Shown in pieces: positions 50,092-58,738 of a DNA stretch of 64,000 nucleotides (position 1 is its first letter; each line of letters opens with the position of its first letter). The position numbers were made by a program, and so were the translations under genes. Location: the NCBI RefSeq assembly GCF_000317305.3, contig NC_023036.2:2666001-2730000 (forward strand), read 5' to 3'. The notes below the pieces were generated by a model, which saw nothing but the letters and a program-made list of their open reading frames with translations, did not search any database and was not told the origin of the DNA. The stretch comes from Mycolicibacterium neoaurum VKM Ac-1815D (GTDB taxonomy: Bacteria > Actinomycetota > Actinomycetes > Mycobacteriales > Mycobacteriaceae).

Positions 50092-51018
50092 GTGCGCCTT
50101 CTCTTTGCCGGTACCCCCGAACCCGCGTTGCCCTCGCTGCGCACACTCGTGGACTCCGAGAATCACGACGTGATCGCGGTGCTGACCCGACCGGATGCGG
50201 CGGCCGGACGCCGGGGCAAGCCCACGCCCTCTCCGGTGGCGCAGTTCGCCGCCGAGCGGGGTATCCCGGTGCTCAAGCCCGAGCGGCCCAACAGCGCCGA
50301 GTTCGTGGCCGAACTGGTCGAGCTGGCCCCCGATGCCTGCGCCGTGGTGGCCTACGGGGCGCTGCTGCGCGACGAACTCCTGGCCGTACCCACCCACGGT
50401 TGGGTGAACCTGCACTTCTCGTTGCTGCCCGCCTGGCGCGGTGCCGCACCGGTGCAGGCCGCGATCGCCGCCGGTGACACCGTCACCGGGGCGACCACCT
50501 TCCGCATCGAACGCGACCTTGACTCCGGACCCATCTTCGGGGTCGTCACCGAAACCGTTGCGCCCACCGATACCGCGGGTGATCTGCTTGCCCGACTGTC
50601 GGTTTCGGGCGCCGGATTGCTGGCGGCCACGATGGACGGTATTGCCGACGGCTCGCTGACTCCGGTGCGTCAGCCTGCCGAAGGGATCACCGTGGCCCCG
50701 AAGATCACCGTGGACGAGGCGCGGGTGCGCTGGGAGTTACCCGCCCATGTCGTCGACCGGCGTATTCGGGCCGTCACGCCGAATCCGGGGGCGTGGACCA
50801 TGATCGGCGACGTACGGGTGAAGGTGGGACCCGTACGTGCCGACGAGGACAAGGAGCTCGCTGTGGGCGAGATCGAGGTGGGCAAGCGCGATGTGTGGAT
50901 CGGCACCGGCTCGAATGCGGTGGTACTCAGCTGGATTCAGCCACCGGGTAAGAAGCCGATGAGCGCCGCGGATTGGGCGCGCGGGGCCCGGCCGGACGCA
51001 TCGGTGCGTGCGCTGTGA
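50092..51018 (+). CDS. fmt: Methionyl-tRNA formyltransferase
   Basis: A 308-residue enzyme that formylates initiator Met-tRNA using 10-formyl-THF. The catalytic region is [19 protein letters not shown] near residue 105, preceded by the N-terminal [13 protein letters not shown] and [11 protein letters not shown]. The C-terminal tRNA-binding domain (about 205-308) includes [16 protein letters not shown] 50092. Its stop overlaps the rsmB GTG (GTGA). Confidence 0.96.
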   Translation: MRLLFAGTPEPALPSLRTLVDSENHDVIAVLTRPDAAAGRRGKPTPSPVAQFAAERGIPVLKPERPNSAEFVAELVELAPDACAVVAYGALLRDELLAVPTHGWVNLHFSLLPAWRGAAPVQAAIAAGDTVTGATTFRIERDLDSGPIFGVVTETVAPTDTAGDLLARLSVSGAGLLAATMDGIADGSLTPVRQPAEGITVAPKITVDEARVRWELPAHVVDRRIRAVTPNPGAWTMIGDVRVKVGPVRADEDKELAVGEIEVGKRDVWIGTGSNAVVLSWIQPPGKKPMSAADWARGARPDASVRAL

Positions 51019-52466
51019 GCCGCCCGGGACAGGGCAGGGGCGGGCGCCCGCCGCATCGCCAGGGCCAGCGTGGTCCGCAGCGCAAGGGCCCGCAACGCAC
51101 TCCGCTGGACCCGGCCCGGCGGGCCGCCTTCGACACCCTGCGTGCGGTCACCGAACGGGATGCCTATGCCAACCTGACACTTCCGGCATTGCTGCGCGAG
51201 CGCGGGATCAGCGGTCGCGACGCCGCTTTCGCCACCGAGCTGACCTACGGCACCTGTCGGGTCCGTGGCCTGCTGGATGCGGTCATCGCCGCTGCCGCGG
51301 GCCGGGACGTGGACCGCATCGACCCGGTACTGCTGGATCTGCTTCGGCTGGGTGCCTATCAGCTGTTGCGTACCCGGGTCGATGCGCATGCGGCGGTGGA
51401 CACCACCGTCGACCAGGCGGGAATCGAATTCGATTCGGTGCGTGCCGGTTTCGTCAACGGAGTGCTACGCAAGATCGCGGGTCAGGACGAGGCCGCCTGG
51501 GTGGCCGAGCTCGCGCCGTCGACGAGCGCCGACCCGGTCGGCCATGCCGCGTTCGTGCACGCCCACCCGCGCTGGGTGGCGCAGGCCTTCGTCGATGCGC
51601 TCGGCGCCCAAGCAGGTGAGTTGAATGCCTTGCTGGCCAGCGATGACGAGCGCCCGGTGGTGCACCTGGTCGCTCGGCCGGGCGTGCTGACCGCGGCGGA
51701 GCTGGCCGAACAGACCGGTGGCACCGTCGGCCGGTACTCGCCCTATGCGGTCTATCTGCCCGGCGGCGACCCGTCCGATGTCGCCGCGGTGCGCGATCGT
51801 GCCGCGCTGGTGCAAGACGAAGGCTCGCAGCTGGTGGCGCGGGCGGTGACGCTCGCCACGGTCGAGGGTGATGACGGCGGCCGGTGGCTCGACCTGTGTT
51901 CCGGACCGGGCGGCAAGACTGCCCTGCTCGGTGCCTTGGTCCAGTCGTCGTCGGGCTTGCCGTCGGCCCGGGTCACCGCGGTGGAACCGGCCGAACACAG
52001 GGCCGATTTCGTGGTGCAGAACACCTCGGGCCTGCCCGTCGATGTGCTGCGGGTCGACGGGCGCGAGACCGGCTTGGAGGCCGGGAGTTTCGACCGGGTG
52101 CTGGTCGACGCGCCGTGCACCGGGCTCGGCGCGTTGCGGCGCAGGCCCGAGGCGCGGTGGCGGCGTCAGCCCGGGGATGTGCCCGCGCTGGGCCGGTTGC
52201 AACGGGAGTTGCTGGGCTCGGCGATCGGCCTCACCCGGCCCGGCGGAGTGGTGTTGTACGCCACCTGCTCTCCGCACCTGGCAGAGACGGTCGGGGTCGT
52301 CGCCGATGCGCTGCGCAGACACCCGGTGACCGCGCTGGACACCCGGGAGTTCTTCCCAGGGGTGGACGGTTTGGGTGACGGACCGTACGTGCAGCTCTGG
52401 CCCCATCGGCACGGCACCGATGCGATGTTCGCCGCGGCACTGCGTGTCGGCGCCCCGAAGGATTGA
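51015..52466 (+). CDS. rsmB: 16S rRNA m5C967 methyltransferase RsmB (Fmu)
   Basis: A 483-residue two-domain protein. The basic N-terminus is followed by a NusB-like RNA-binding domain (about 30-180) and a SAM methyltransferase domain with [36 protein letters not shown] (first Cys) and [11 protein letters not shown] (catalytic Cys). GTG 51015 overlaps fmt. The order fmt-fmu-rpe-ribG matches M. tuberculosis. Confidence 0.95.
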   Translation: MSRPGQGRGGRPPHRQGQRGPQRKGPQRTPLDPARRAAFDTLRAVTERDAYANLTLPALLRERGISGRDAAFATELTYGTCRVRGLLDAVIAAAAGRDVDRIDPVLLDLLRLGAYQLLRTRVDAHAAVDTTVDQAGIEFDSVRAGFVNGVLRKIAGQDEAAWVAELAPSTSADPVGHAAFVHAHPRWVAQAFVDALGAQAGELNALLASDDERPVVHLVARPGVLTAAELAEQTGGTVGRYSPYAVYLPGGDPSDVAAVRDRAALVQDEGSQLVARAVTLATVEGDDGGRWLDLCSGPGGKTALLGALVQSSSGLPSARVTAVEPAEHRADFVVQNTSGLPVDVLRVDGRETGLEAGSFDRVLVDAPCTGLGALRRRPEARWRRQPGDVPALGRLQRELLGSAIGLTRPGGVVLYATCSPHLAETVGVVADALRRHPVTALDTREFFPGVDGLGDGPYVQLWPHRHGTDAMFAAALRVGAPKD

Positions 52467-52516
52467 GGGCGAGCGCAGCGACGGGGTGGTTTGTAGGGCG
52501 AGCGCAGCGACGGGGT
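52466..52516 (+). repeat. Two copies of a 22-bp direct repeat between rsmB and rpe
   Basis: Identical 22-mers at 52466-52487 and 52495-52516, built on GGCGAGCGCAGCGACGGGG and 29 bases apart. They fill most of the 73-bp gap before rpe. Similar GAGCGCAGCGA strings are frequent in mycobacterial intergenic DNA. Confidence 0.85.
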
Positions 52517-52539
52517 TGGCAAAAAGTAGGCTGACCGGC

Positions 52540-53232
52540 ATGGCAGGTCAAACTCCCAGCGCTCCGCTGATCGCCCCGTCCATCCTGTCCGCGGATTTCG
52601 CCAGGCTCTCCGACGAGATTGCAGCGGTGGCCGGAGCCGACTGGTTGCACGTGGACGTGATGGACAACCATTTCGTGCCGAATCTGACGCTCGGCCTGCC
52701 GGTGGTGGAGAGCCTGCTCAAGGCGACCGATATCCCGATGGACTGCCATCTGATGATCGAACAGCCCGAGCGCTGGGCCCCGCCGTACGCCGAGGCAGGG
52801 GCATACAACGTCACCTTCCACGCCGAAGCCACCGACAATCCCGTCGGGGTGGCGCGCGATATCCGTGCCGCCGGTGCCAAGGCCGGACTCTCGGTGAAGC
52901 CCGGCACCCCGCTGGAGCCCTATCTGGAGATACTGCGCGAGTTCGACACCCTGTTGGTGATGTCGGTCGAGCCCGGCTTCGGTGGACAGAAGTTCATCCC
53001 CGAGGTACTCGGCAAGGTGGCCACCGCCCGACGGTTGGTCGACGCCGGTGAGCTGACCATCGTGGTGGAGATCGACGGCGGTATCAATGCCGACACCATC
53101 GAACAGGCCGCCGAGGCCGGGGTGGACTGCTTCGTGGCGGGTTCGGCGGTGTACAGCGCCGAGGATCCTGCTGACGCGGTGGCCCGGCTGCGCAGGCAGG
53201 CCGCGGCATCCTCTCCGCACCTGACGCTGTGA
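52540..53232 (+). CDS. rpe: Ribulose-phosphate 3-epimerase
   Basis: A 230-residue TIM-barrel enzyme of the pentose phosphate pathway. Motifs are [26 protein letters not shown] (metal His and catalytic Asp), [11 protein letters not shown], and [12 protein letters not shown], then [10 protein letters not shown] 52540 follows the direct repeats; a ribosome site is weak (AAAAAGTAGG). Its TGA overlaps the ribD GTG. Confidence 0.96.
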   Translation: MAGQTPSAPLIAPSILSADFARLSDEIAAVAGADWLHVDVMDNHFVPNLTLGLPVVESLLKATDIPMDCHLMIEQPERWAPPYAEAGAYNVTFHAEATDNPVGVARDIRAAGAKAGLSVKPGTPLEPYLEILREFDTLLVMSVEPGFGGQKFIPEVLGKVATARRLVDAGELTIVVEIDGGINADTIEQAAEAGVDCFVAGSAVYSAEDPADAVARLRRQAAASSPHLTL

Positions 53233-54230
53233 CCCCCGAAGCCGCTATGCGGCTGGCGATCGAGCAGTCCGAGCGGGTGAAAGGCGCGACATACCCCAAT
53301 CCGCCGGTGGGCGCGGTCATCCTGGATGCCGGGGGAGAGGTCGTCGGTGTCGGTGCGACCGAACCCACCGGTGGTGCACATGCCGAGGTGATCGCCATGC
53401 GGCGAGCCGGCGAACTGGCACGTGGCGGCACGGCGGTGGTCACATTGGAGCCGTGCAATCACCACGGTCGCACCCCGCCCTGCGTGGACGGGTTGTTGGC
53501 TGCCGGTGTGGCACAGGTGGTCTACGCGGTAGATGATCCCAATCCGATCGCCGCCGGCGGGTCGGCACGGCTGCGTGAGGCCGGCGTCGTGGTCCGATCG
53601 GGGGTCGAGGCCGGCGCGGTGGGCGGTGGCCCGTTGCGGGAGTGGCTGCACAAGCAGCGCACCGGGTTACCACATGTCACCTGGAAGTTCGCGACGAGTG
53701 TCGACGGCCGCAGCGCCGCCGCCGACGGCAGTAGCCAGTGGATCACCAGTGAGGCCGCCCGTGCCGACGTTCACCGGCATCGCGGCACCATCGAGGCCAT
53801 CATCGTCGGCACCGGAACGGTTTTCGTCGACGACCCGACATTGACCGCCCGCCGTCCGGACGGCAGTCTCGCCGATCGTCAACCCTTGCGCGTGGTGGTC
53901 GGTGAACGCGAGATCTCCTCGGAGGCAAACGTTCTCAACGACGACACTCGCACGATGGTGATCCGAACCCATGACCCGCACGAGGTGATCAGGGCGCTGT
54001 CCGACCGTACAGCGGTGTTGTTGGAGGGCGGACCGACCTTGGCGGGCGCGTTCCTGCGGGCCGGGGTCATCGACCGGATACTCGCTTACGTGGCGCCCAT
54101 TCTGCTGGGCGGTCCCATCACCGCCGTCGATGACATCGGCGTTTTGAACATGGCGGGCGCGCAGCGTTGGCGGTTCGACGCAATCGAGCCGGTCGGTCCC
54201 GACGTGCGCCTGAGCCTGGTGCCCAACTGA
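53229..54230 (+). CDS. ribD: Riboflavin deaminase/reductase RibD (RibG)
   Basis: A 333-residue bifunctional enzyme catalysing steps two and three of riboflavin synthesis. The N-terminal zinc deaminase has [10 protein letters not shown] near residue 50 and [14 protein letters not shown] near 75. The reductase half contains [29 protein letters not shown] and [16 protein letters not shown] 53229 overlaps rpe by four bases. In M. tuberculosis it is followed by the P55/lprG and rib genes; here the context changes after it. Confidence 0.96.
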   Translation: MTPEAAMRLAIEQSERVKGATYPNPPVGAVILDAGGEVVGVGATEPTGGAHAEVIAMRRAGELARGGTAVVTLEPCNHHGRTPPCVDGLLAAGVAQVVYAVDDPNPIAAGGSARLREAGVVVRSGVEAGAVGGGPLREWLHKQRTGLPHVTWKFATSVDGRSAAADGSSQWITSEAARADVHRHRGTIEAIIVGTGTVFVDDPTLTARRPDGSLADRQPLRVVVGEREISSEANVLNDDTRTMVIRTHDPHEVIRALSDRTAVLLEGGPTLAGAFLRAGVIDRILAYVAPILLGGPITAVDDIGVLNMAGAQRWRFDAIEPVGPDVRLSLVPN

Positions 54231-54409
54231 CCGCTGGGTGTGTGAGTGCCCCCACACCGTGGCGACAATGTGATGTCAGCAGAATTGCCTGGTAGCAGGC
54301 GTGTGCCGAGTGTCGCGATGAGCCGGCCGGATGGCTGCGCCGGTAGAATCCATGACAGCGCCCTTCACCGACGAGTTGCGCGTGATGAGCACTAGTAAAG
54401 GACGTGAGC

Positions 54410-54559
54410 ATGACTGCTTTGCAGGACTGGCTCAGCATCAGCCCGATGAATCCCCGCGCCGTGAAGACGTTGTTCCTGGACCTGCTGCGGGTGGGCAACG
54501 ACCGCCCCCAGTGCGGTCACGGGCCCAAGATCATGCGGCCCGGGCTGGAACGCTGCTGA
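54410..54559 (+). CDS. Possible 49-residue small protein
   Basis: ATG 54410 is preceded by AAAGGACG with good spacing. The peptide starts MTALQDWLSISPMNPRAVKT, continues with a hydrophobic helix-like LFLDLLRVG and ends NDRPQCGHGPKIMRPGLERC, with two cysteines, one at the C-terminus. The composition looks protein-like and the codons are typical of the genome, but I recognise no family. It sits alone in the 480-bp stretch between ribD and the isomerase-like gene. Confidence 0.5.
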   Translation: MTALQDWLSISPMNPRAVKTLFLDLLRVGNDRPQCGHGPKIMRPGLERC

Positions 54560-54679
54560 TTTGCTGAAACTACCGATCCGGTAGCGCAGGCACCCCCGAC
54601 CGAAATGCCGGGGGCGTAAAAGGTAGCGCCCATATCTCTGTCCCGATCCGCAATGATGACTCGCGTAACGGTACTTCCG

Positions 54680-54694
54680 CTCGAAACGTTCGAG
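54680..54694. promoter_or_regulatory. Inverted repeat upstream of the TIM-barrel gene
   Basis: CTCGAAACGTTCGAG: six-base arms CTCGAA and TTCGAG around ACG, 18 bases before GTG 54712. Possible operator; no regulator gene is adjacent. Confidence 0.35.
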
Positions 54695-54711
54695 TCGGAG
54701 GGGAGAGGGCG

Positions 54712-55581
54712 GTGGTGATGTTGGCGCAGCATCGAGAATCGGACACGGGGCGTCTTCTTTCGCTGGCGCCGCTGACGGTGTTGGAACTGGACCCCGCCGA
54801 GTTGGTCACCTGCGCCGCCGCGACCGGTTTCGACGCGGTCGGGCTCAGGCTCATTCCAGCCACCGATCAGGAACCGGTGCGCCCGACCATCGGCATGACG
54901 GCACTGATCAGGGAAACCCGGCGTCGCCTTGATGATTCGGGTCTTCGACTCCTCGATGTCGAGGTCGTCCGACTGGTGCCCGATACCGATGTGCGATCCG
55001 ATTTCGAGGGCATCCTGGAGACCGGCGCCTTCCTCGGGGCCAGTGAGGTCCTGGTGACCGGGTATGATCCAGATCACCAGCGCACTGCGGACAATCTCGC
55101 CGAGTTGTCCTTGCTCGCAGCTGAATACGGGATTACGGCGAACGTGGAACCGATGCCGTGGACCGCGGTGCGCAACGTACACGAGGGTGCCGCACTCGTG
55201 GCCCAGTGCCCGGTGCCCACGGGATTGTTGATCGACGCCATCCACTACGACCGGGCGGGGACCGGTCCTGGCGAACTGGAAGCGCTGCCGCGCGAATGGA
55301 TTCGGTACATCCAGATCTGTGATGCACCGGCCGAGCAGCCTGCGACCATGACCGAACTCATCCATCAGGGCCGCTGTGCGCGGCTGTTGCCGGGTGCCGG
55401 TGGCATCGATCTGGTGTCCATGCTGCGGGCGCTACCCGACGACGTGCCGGTGAGCGTGGAGGCTCCGCTACACAGCGACGCACCGGCGACGGTGCGTGCC
55501 GCGCTCGCGGCCAAGTCCGCTCGGGATGTGCTGGCGCTCGCCGCGGACGGTAGTTGGTCACCCTTGTACCGGTCCGCCTGA
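54712..55581 (+). CDS. Sugar phosphate isomerase/epimerase-like TIM-barrel protein
   Basis: A 289-residue protein of the xylose-isomerase-like TIM-barrel (AP endonuclease 2) superfamily. Visible pieces are VTCAAATGFDAVGLRL, LLDVEVVRL, GASEVLVTGYDPDHQ, ITANVEPMPW, GLLIDAIHYDRAG and VSVEAPLHSD, placing acidic and His residues at the usual metal-binding strand ends. GTG 54712, GTG 54715 and ATG 54718 are all possible, downstream of GGAGGGGAGAGG. The substrate is unknown; sugar or hydroxy-acid isomerases and dehydratases share this fold. Confidence 0.8.
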   Translation: MVMLAQHRESDTGRLLSLAPLTVLELDPAELVTCAAATGFDAVGLRLIPATDQEPVRPTIGMTALIRETRRRLDDSGLRLLDVEVVRLVPDTDVRSDFEGILETGAFLGASEVLVTGYDPDHQRTADNLAELSLLAAEYGITANVEPMPWTAVRNVHEGAALVAQCPVPTGLLIDAIHYDRAGTGPGELEALPREWIRYIQICDAPAEQPATMTELIHQGRCARLLPGAGGIDLVSMLRALPDDVPVSVEAPLHSDAPATVRAALAAKSARDVLALAADGSWSPLYRSA

Positions 55582-56600
55582 CGGATCGTCGAGCACACAT
55601 CGCGGATCGCAGAACGGTGCAACCATTTCGCCGGGCGGTCGCACTCTGTGGCGCGCTGTTACTCCTCATCGCGGCGATCGGGGTGGGGGCACACTTCGTC
55701 GGGTTGACCAGCACGCTGGTGGCCTGGGCGGCCTCTTTCACACCCGTGGCCGTGCTGCTCGCGGTGGCGGCATTGCTCGCCTGTGTGGTCGGCGGCAGGC
55801 GATGGATGGCGCTGGCGGCGGCGGTCGTGCTGGGGACGGGTGTGGCAACACAGGTACCGCTGTACCGCGGGACGGCGGATGTGCGGACATCGGGTGTGCA
55901 GATACGGTTGATGCAGGCCAACATCCGACTCGGCGGCGCGGATGCCAGGGCCCTGCGTGACGAGGTGGCCGAGCGCGCCGTCGATCTGCTGACCGTGATC
56001 GAATTGACCGACCAGGCCGTGACCAACCTTGTCGCCGCGGGCCTGCGCGAGGCGCTGCCGTATGCGTGCGAGCGACCCCGTGCCGGGGGCGGCGGGGCGG
56101 GGGTCTACTCGCGATACCCGTTGCGCGACTGCGCCGAACTCGACGGATTCGTGTTGAACAATGTGCGGGTAGTAGCGGATATGCCGGGTGCGGGCTCGAC
56201 CGCCGTGTATGCGCTGCACCCACTTCCGCCGTACCCGGAACCGGCCTGGAAATGGGTGTTCGAGCTCAAGAGGCTGCGACCGGTCTTCGAGAACGAACAG
56301 CATCCGATTCTCGTCGGGGCGGATTTCAACTCAACATACGATCACAAGCAGTACCGCGAACTGATCGCCAACTCATCCCGTCCGGGTACCGCACCGCTGC
56401 TGGATGCTGCCGAGTACGTGGGCGCGGGCGTGGTTCCCACGTTTCCTGCCGGCCGCCTCATCCCGCCGGTACTGGCCATCGACCGAATCCTGGCCCGCGG
56501 TTTCACGCCGCTGTCGTTTCAGCGCTTGGCGCTGCCGGGATCCGATCACATGGGCGTGTTGAGCACGCTGGCTGTGGCCCAGACGATTCCGTCGTCCTGA
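55554..56600 (+). CDS. Membrane-anchored endonuclease/exonuclease/phosphatase-fold protein
   Basis: Up to 348 residues. Two or three N-terminal hydrophobic helices (ALLLLIAAIGVGAHFVG; VLLAVAALLACVVGG; ALAAAVVLGTG) precede an EEP domain with MQANIRLGGADA, VIELTDQ (metal Glu), ILVGADFNST (Asp/Asn) and SDHMGVL (His). The catalytic domain probably faces outside the membrane, as in related actinobacterial proteins. The start is uncertain: TTG 55554 gives the longest product and overlaps the upstream gene, whereas GTG 55617 would begin just before the first helix. Nuclease, phosphatase or phosphodiesterase activity cannot be distinguished. Confidence 0.82.
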   Translation: MVTLVPVRLTDRRAHIADRRTVQPFRRAVALCGALLLLIAAIGVGAHFVGLTSTLVAWAASFTPVAVLLAVAALLACVVGGRRWMALAAAVVLGTGVATQVPLYRGTADVRTSGVQIRLMQANIRLGGADARALRDEVAERAVDLLTVIELTDQAVTNLVAAGLREALPYACERPRAGGGGAGVYSRYPLRDCAELDGFVLNNVRVVADMPGAGSTAVYALHPLPPYPEPAWKWVFELKRLRPVFENEQHPILVGADFNSTYDHKQYRELIANSSRPGTAPLLDAAEYVGAGVVPTFPAGRLIPPVLAIDRILARGFTPLSFQRLALPGSDHMGVLSTLAVAQTIPSS

Positions 56601-56702
56601 TACCGCCGTCTGCTGTGATTCGTTGATGTGCAGAACATTTGGCATCAGCAGTACGGTGTGGTCTGCGTCATAACCTAAGAGGTAGCTGACAATTTCATGT
56701 GA

Positions 56703-57704
56703 GTGCTCGCTAATGTCGTTCTCGCAATCAAACTTCTTGGCGGTGGCCCGCATGTGCACGATGTCTGCACTCTGCATGCCTGGGTCTTCCGAATGCGAAA
56801 GGCAAAGAGCACCTTGACGGATACGGTGGAGGGAGCGGGTGTCGAGCAAATGATGAAATCGATGCCCAGGCGGCCACAGGTGGAGATCGGCAAACTTGCG
56901 GAGCGTCGCGATGATCACGACTGTGTGCGCGTATCGGATATCGGCGACGATGCCCGCGGGACGGCTCGGCCCACCGTCACCGTGGTCATCCCCACTCGCA
57001 ACGAGGCGCGGAACCTGCCATATGTCGCGAAACGGATGCCTGCGGTGGACCAGATCGTGGTGGTCGACGGCAACTCCGTGGACAACACGGTCGACGTCGC
57101 TCGGCAACTGTGGCCAGAGGCCTTGATCGTCAACCAGAGTCGCGGCGGCAAGGGCAACGCGCTGGCCTGTGGGTTCGAGGTCAGCACCGGTGACATCGTG
57201 GTGATGATCGATGCCGACGGGTCGACCGACCCCGCCGAGATCCCGGACTTCGTCGGCGCTCTGATCGCGGGCGCGGACTTCGCCAAGGGCAGTCGCTTCA
57301 CCGAGGCGGGTGGTAGCGATGACATCACCAAACTGCGCAGGCTCGGCAACAAGGGATTGAACTGGCTGGTGAATCGACTTTTCGGCACCAGTTTCACAGA
57401 CCTGTGCTACGGCTACAACGCCTTCTGGCGGACTCACCTGGAAGTGTTGGATCTGCCTCGAACCGATGTGACCGAGGCGCAGTGGGGTGACGGATTCGAG
57501 ATCGAGACCGTCATCAACGTTCGAGTCGCGCTCAACGGTCTCGCGATCGAAGAGGTCAGTAGCTTCGAAGGCAAGCGGATATACGGACGCAGCAACCTCA
57601 ATGCCGTCACCGACGGGTTGCGGGTGCTGCGCACGATCGGCCGGGAGCACAGGCGCCGTCCCACCCGTGCCGGGGTGGCACGAGCGGCTGCTTCCACGCG
57701 ATGA
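56703..57704 (+). CDS. GT2-family glycosyltransferase (DPM1/DPG-synthase-like)
   Basis: Up to 333 residues. The GT-A core begins with VTVVIPTRNEARNLPYV, continues with IVVVDGNSVDNTVDVA and has the nucleotide-sugar/metal motif VMIDADGSTDPAEIP. KGSRFTEAGGSDDITKLRR and LCYGYNAFWR are typical of polyprenyl-phosphate or glucosyl-phosphoglycerate-like GT2 enzymes. No C-terminal membrane helices. The start is unclear: GTG 56703 is the outer limit, and ATG 56850, after GGAGGGAG, would give about 284 residues and fits the core better. It overlaps the methyltransferase gene by four bases. Confidence 0.86.
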   Translation: MLANVVLAIKLLGGGPHVHDVCTLHAWVFRMRKAKSTLTDTVEGAGVEQMMKSMPRRPQVEIGKLAERRDDHDCVRVSDIGDDARGTARPTVTVVIPTRNEARNLPYVAKRMPAVDQIVVVDGNSVDNTVDVARQLWPEALIVNQSRGGKGNALACGFEVSTGDIVVMIDADGSTDPAEIPDFVGALIAGADFAKGSRFTEAGGSDDITKLRRLGNKGLNWLVNRLFGTSFTDLCYGYNAFWRTHLEVLDLPRTDVTEAQWGDGFEIETVINVRVALNGLAIEEVSSFEGKRIYGRSNLNAVTDGLRVLRTIGREHRRRPTRAGVARAAASTR

Positions 57705-58522
57705 GTAGGTTGCGCGAGAAGCTGGGTCACACGCTGGCGTTGAGCCAGAGTATCGGCCTGCCCGCTGCGGTGAGCCTGGTGGCGCGGCGGGCCGTGGGCA
57801 TGTCACGGCCCGTGACTGTCCGGTGTGGCGCACACCGACTGACCGTGCGTCCGTGTGACAGCGATCCCTTTGTGCTGGCGCAGATTTTCACCGCGCGCGA
57901 ATACGACGCGCATCCGTTCTGGGTGACGCGACTGAATGTGGTGGCATCCGAGATCGCACGCGCCGGAGGAGTTCCGGTGATCATCGATGCGGGCGCGAAT
58001 GTCGGCTACTCCGCGCTGTATCTGGCCGAACACTTCCCGGACGCGGTGATTCTGGCCGTGGAACCCGATCCCGCCTGCGTGCGGTTGATCGAGCGGAACT
58101 GCACGCACCATCCGCGGATCAGGCCGGTTCACGCCGCGTTGTGGAGCCATGGCCACGGGGTCGATCTCAGCGCCGGTGACGAGGGATCGTGGGCGAATCG
58201 GGTCTCCGACGGGGGTGCCACTCCGTCGGTGACCCTGGACGCGCTGCTCGACGGCATTGCCGGTGCAGTGCCATTCATCGTCAAACTCGATATCGAGGGC
58301 GCCGAATCCGAAGTGTGCCAAGCCTCGCCGGAGGCCATCGCTTCGTTCGCCTGCATCATGATCGAACCACATGACTGGATGCTGCCCGGATCTGGTGGCC
58401 TGGCACCGCTCTACGACGCGGTGGCAGGGAAGAAGATGGACACCCTTATCCGGGACGAGACGCTGATGCTCTTCGATTGTGCGGTGCTGGAGGCGCACAG
58501 TCACACACAAGTTCACCTTTGA
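57701..58522 (+). CDS. FkbM-family SAM-dependent methyltransferase
   Basis: A 273-residue methyltransferase. The SAM motif VIIDAGANVGYSALYLAEH is near residue 87, the acidic residue binding the ribose is in LAVEPDP, and the family motif VKLDIEGAESEV near residue 190 precedes IMIEPHDWM. FkbM enzymes usually O-methylate sugars or polyketides. It is translationally coupled to the GT2 gene, so a methylated glycan or glycolipid product is a reasonable inference. Confidence 0.88.
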   Translation: MSRLREKLGHTLALSQSIGLPAAVSLVARRAVGMSRPVTVRCGAHRLTVRPCDSDPFVLAQIFTAREYDAHPFWVTRLNVVASEIARAGGVPVIIDAGANVGYSALYLAEHFPDAVILAVEPDPACVRLIERNCTHHPRIRPVHAALWSHGHGVDLSAGDEGSWANRVSDGGATPSVTLDALLDGIAGAVPFIVKLDIEGAESEVCQASPEAIASFACIMIEPHDWMLPGSGGLAPLYDAVAGKKMDTLIRDETLMLFDCAVLEAHSHTQVHL

Positions 58523-58738
58523 CTGTTCTGATGCTTTGCAGTGCAGTGTTTTTGGCGCCATCGGCAGAGTAGCCGTGGTGCGCCTAGGTGTTCTCACATG
58601 CGGTGCGGCGCTTCCTGATAAGCCTCTCAGCGCATGGTAGTACCCCGAGGGGTAGGGCTTGTAAGAGATGTTGAGCTGCAATAACATTCGCGTCGGTCAC
58701 ATCTGACCGATCATCAATCAAGTCAATCTAGGAGAACC

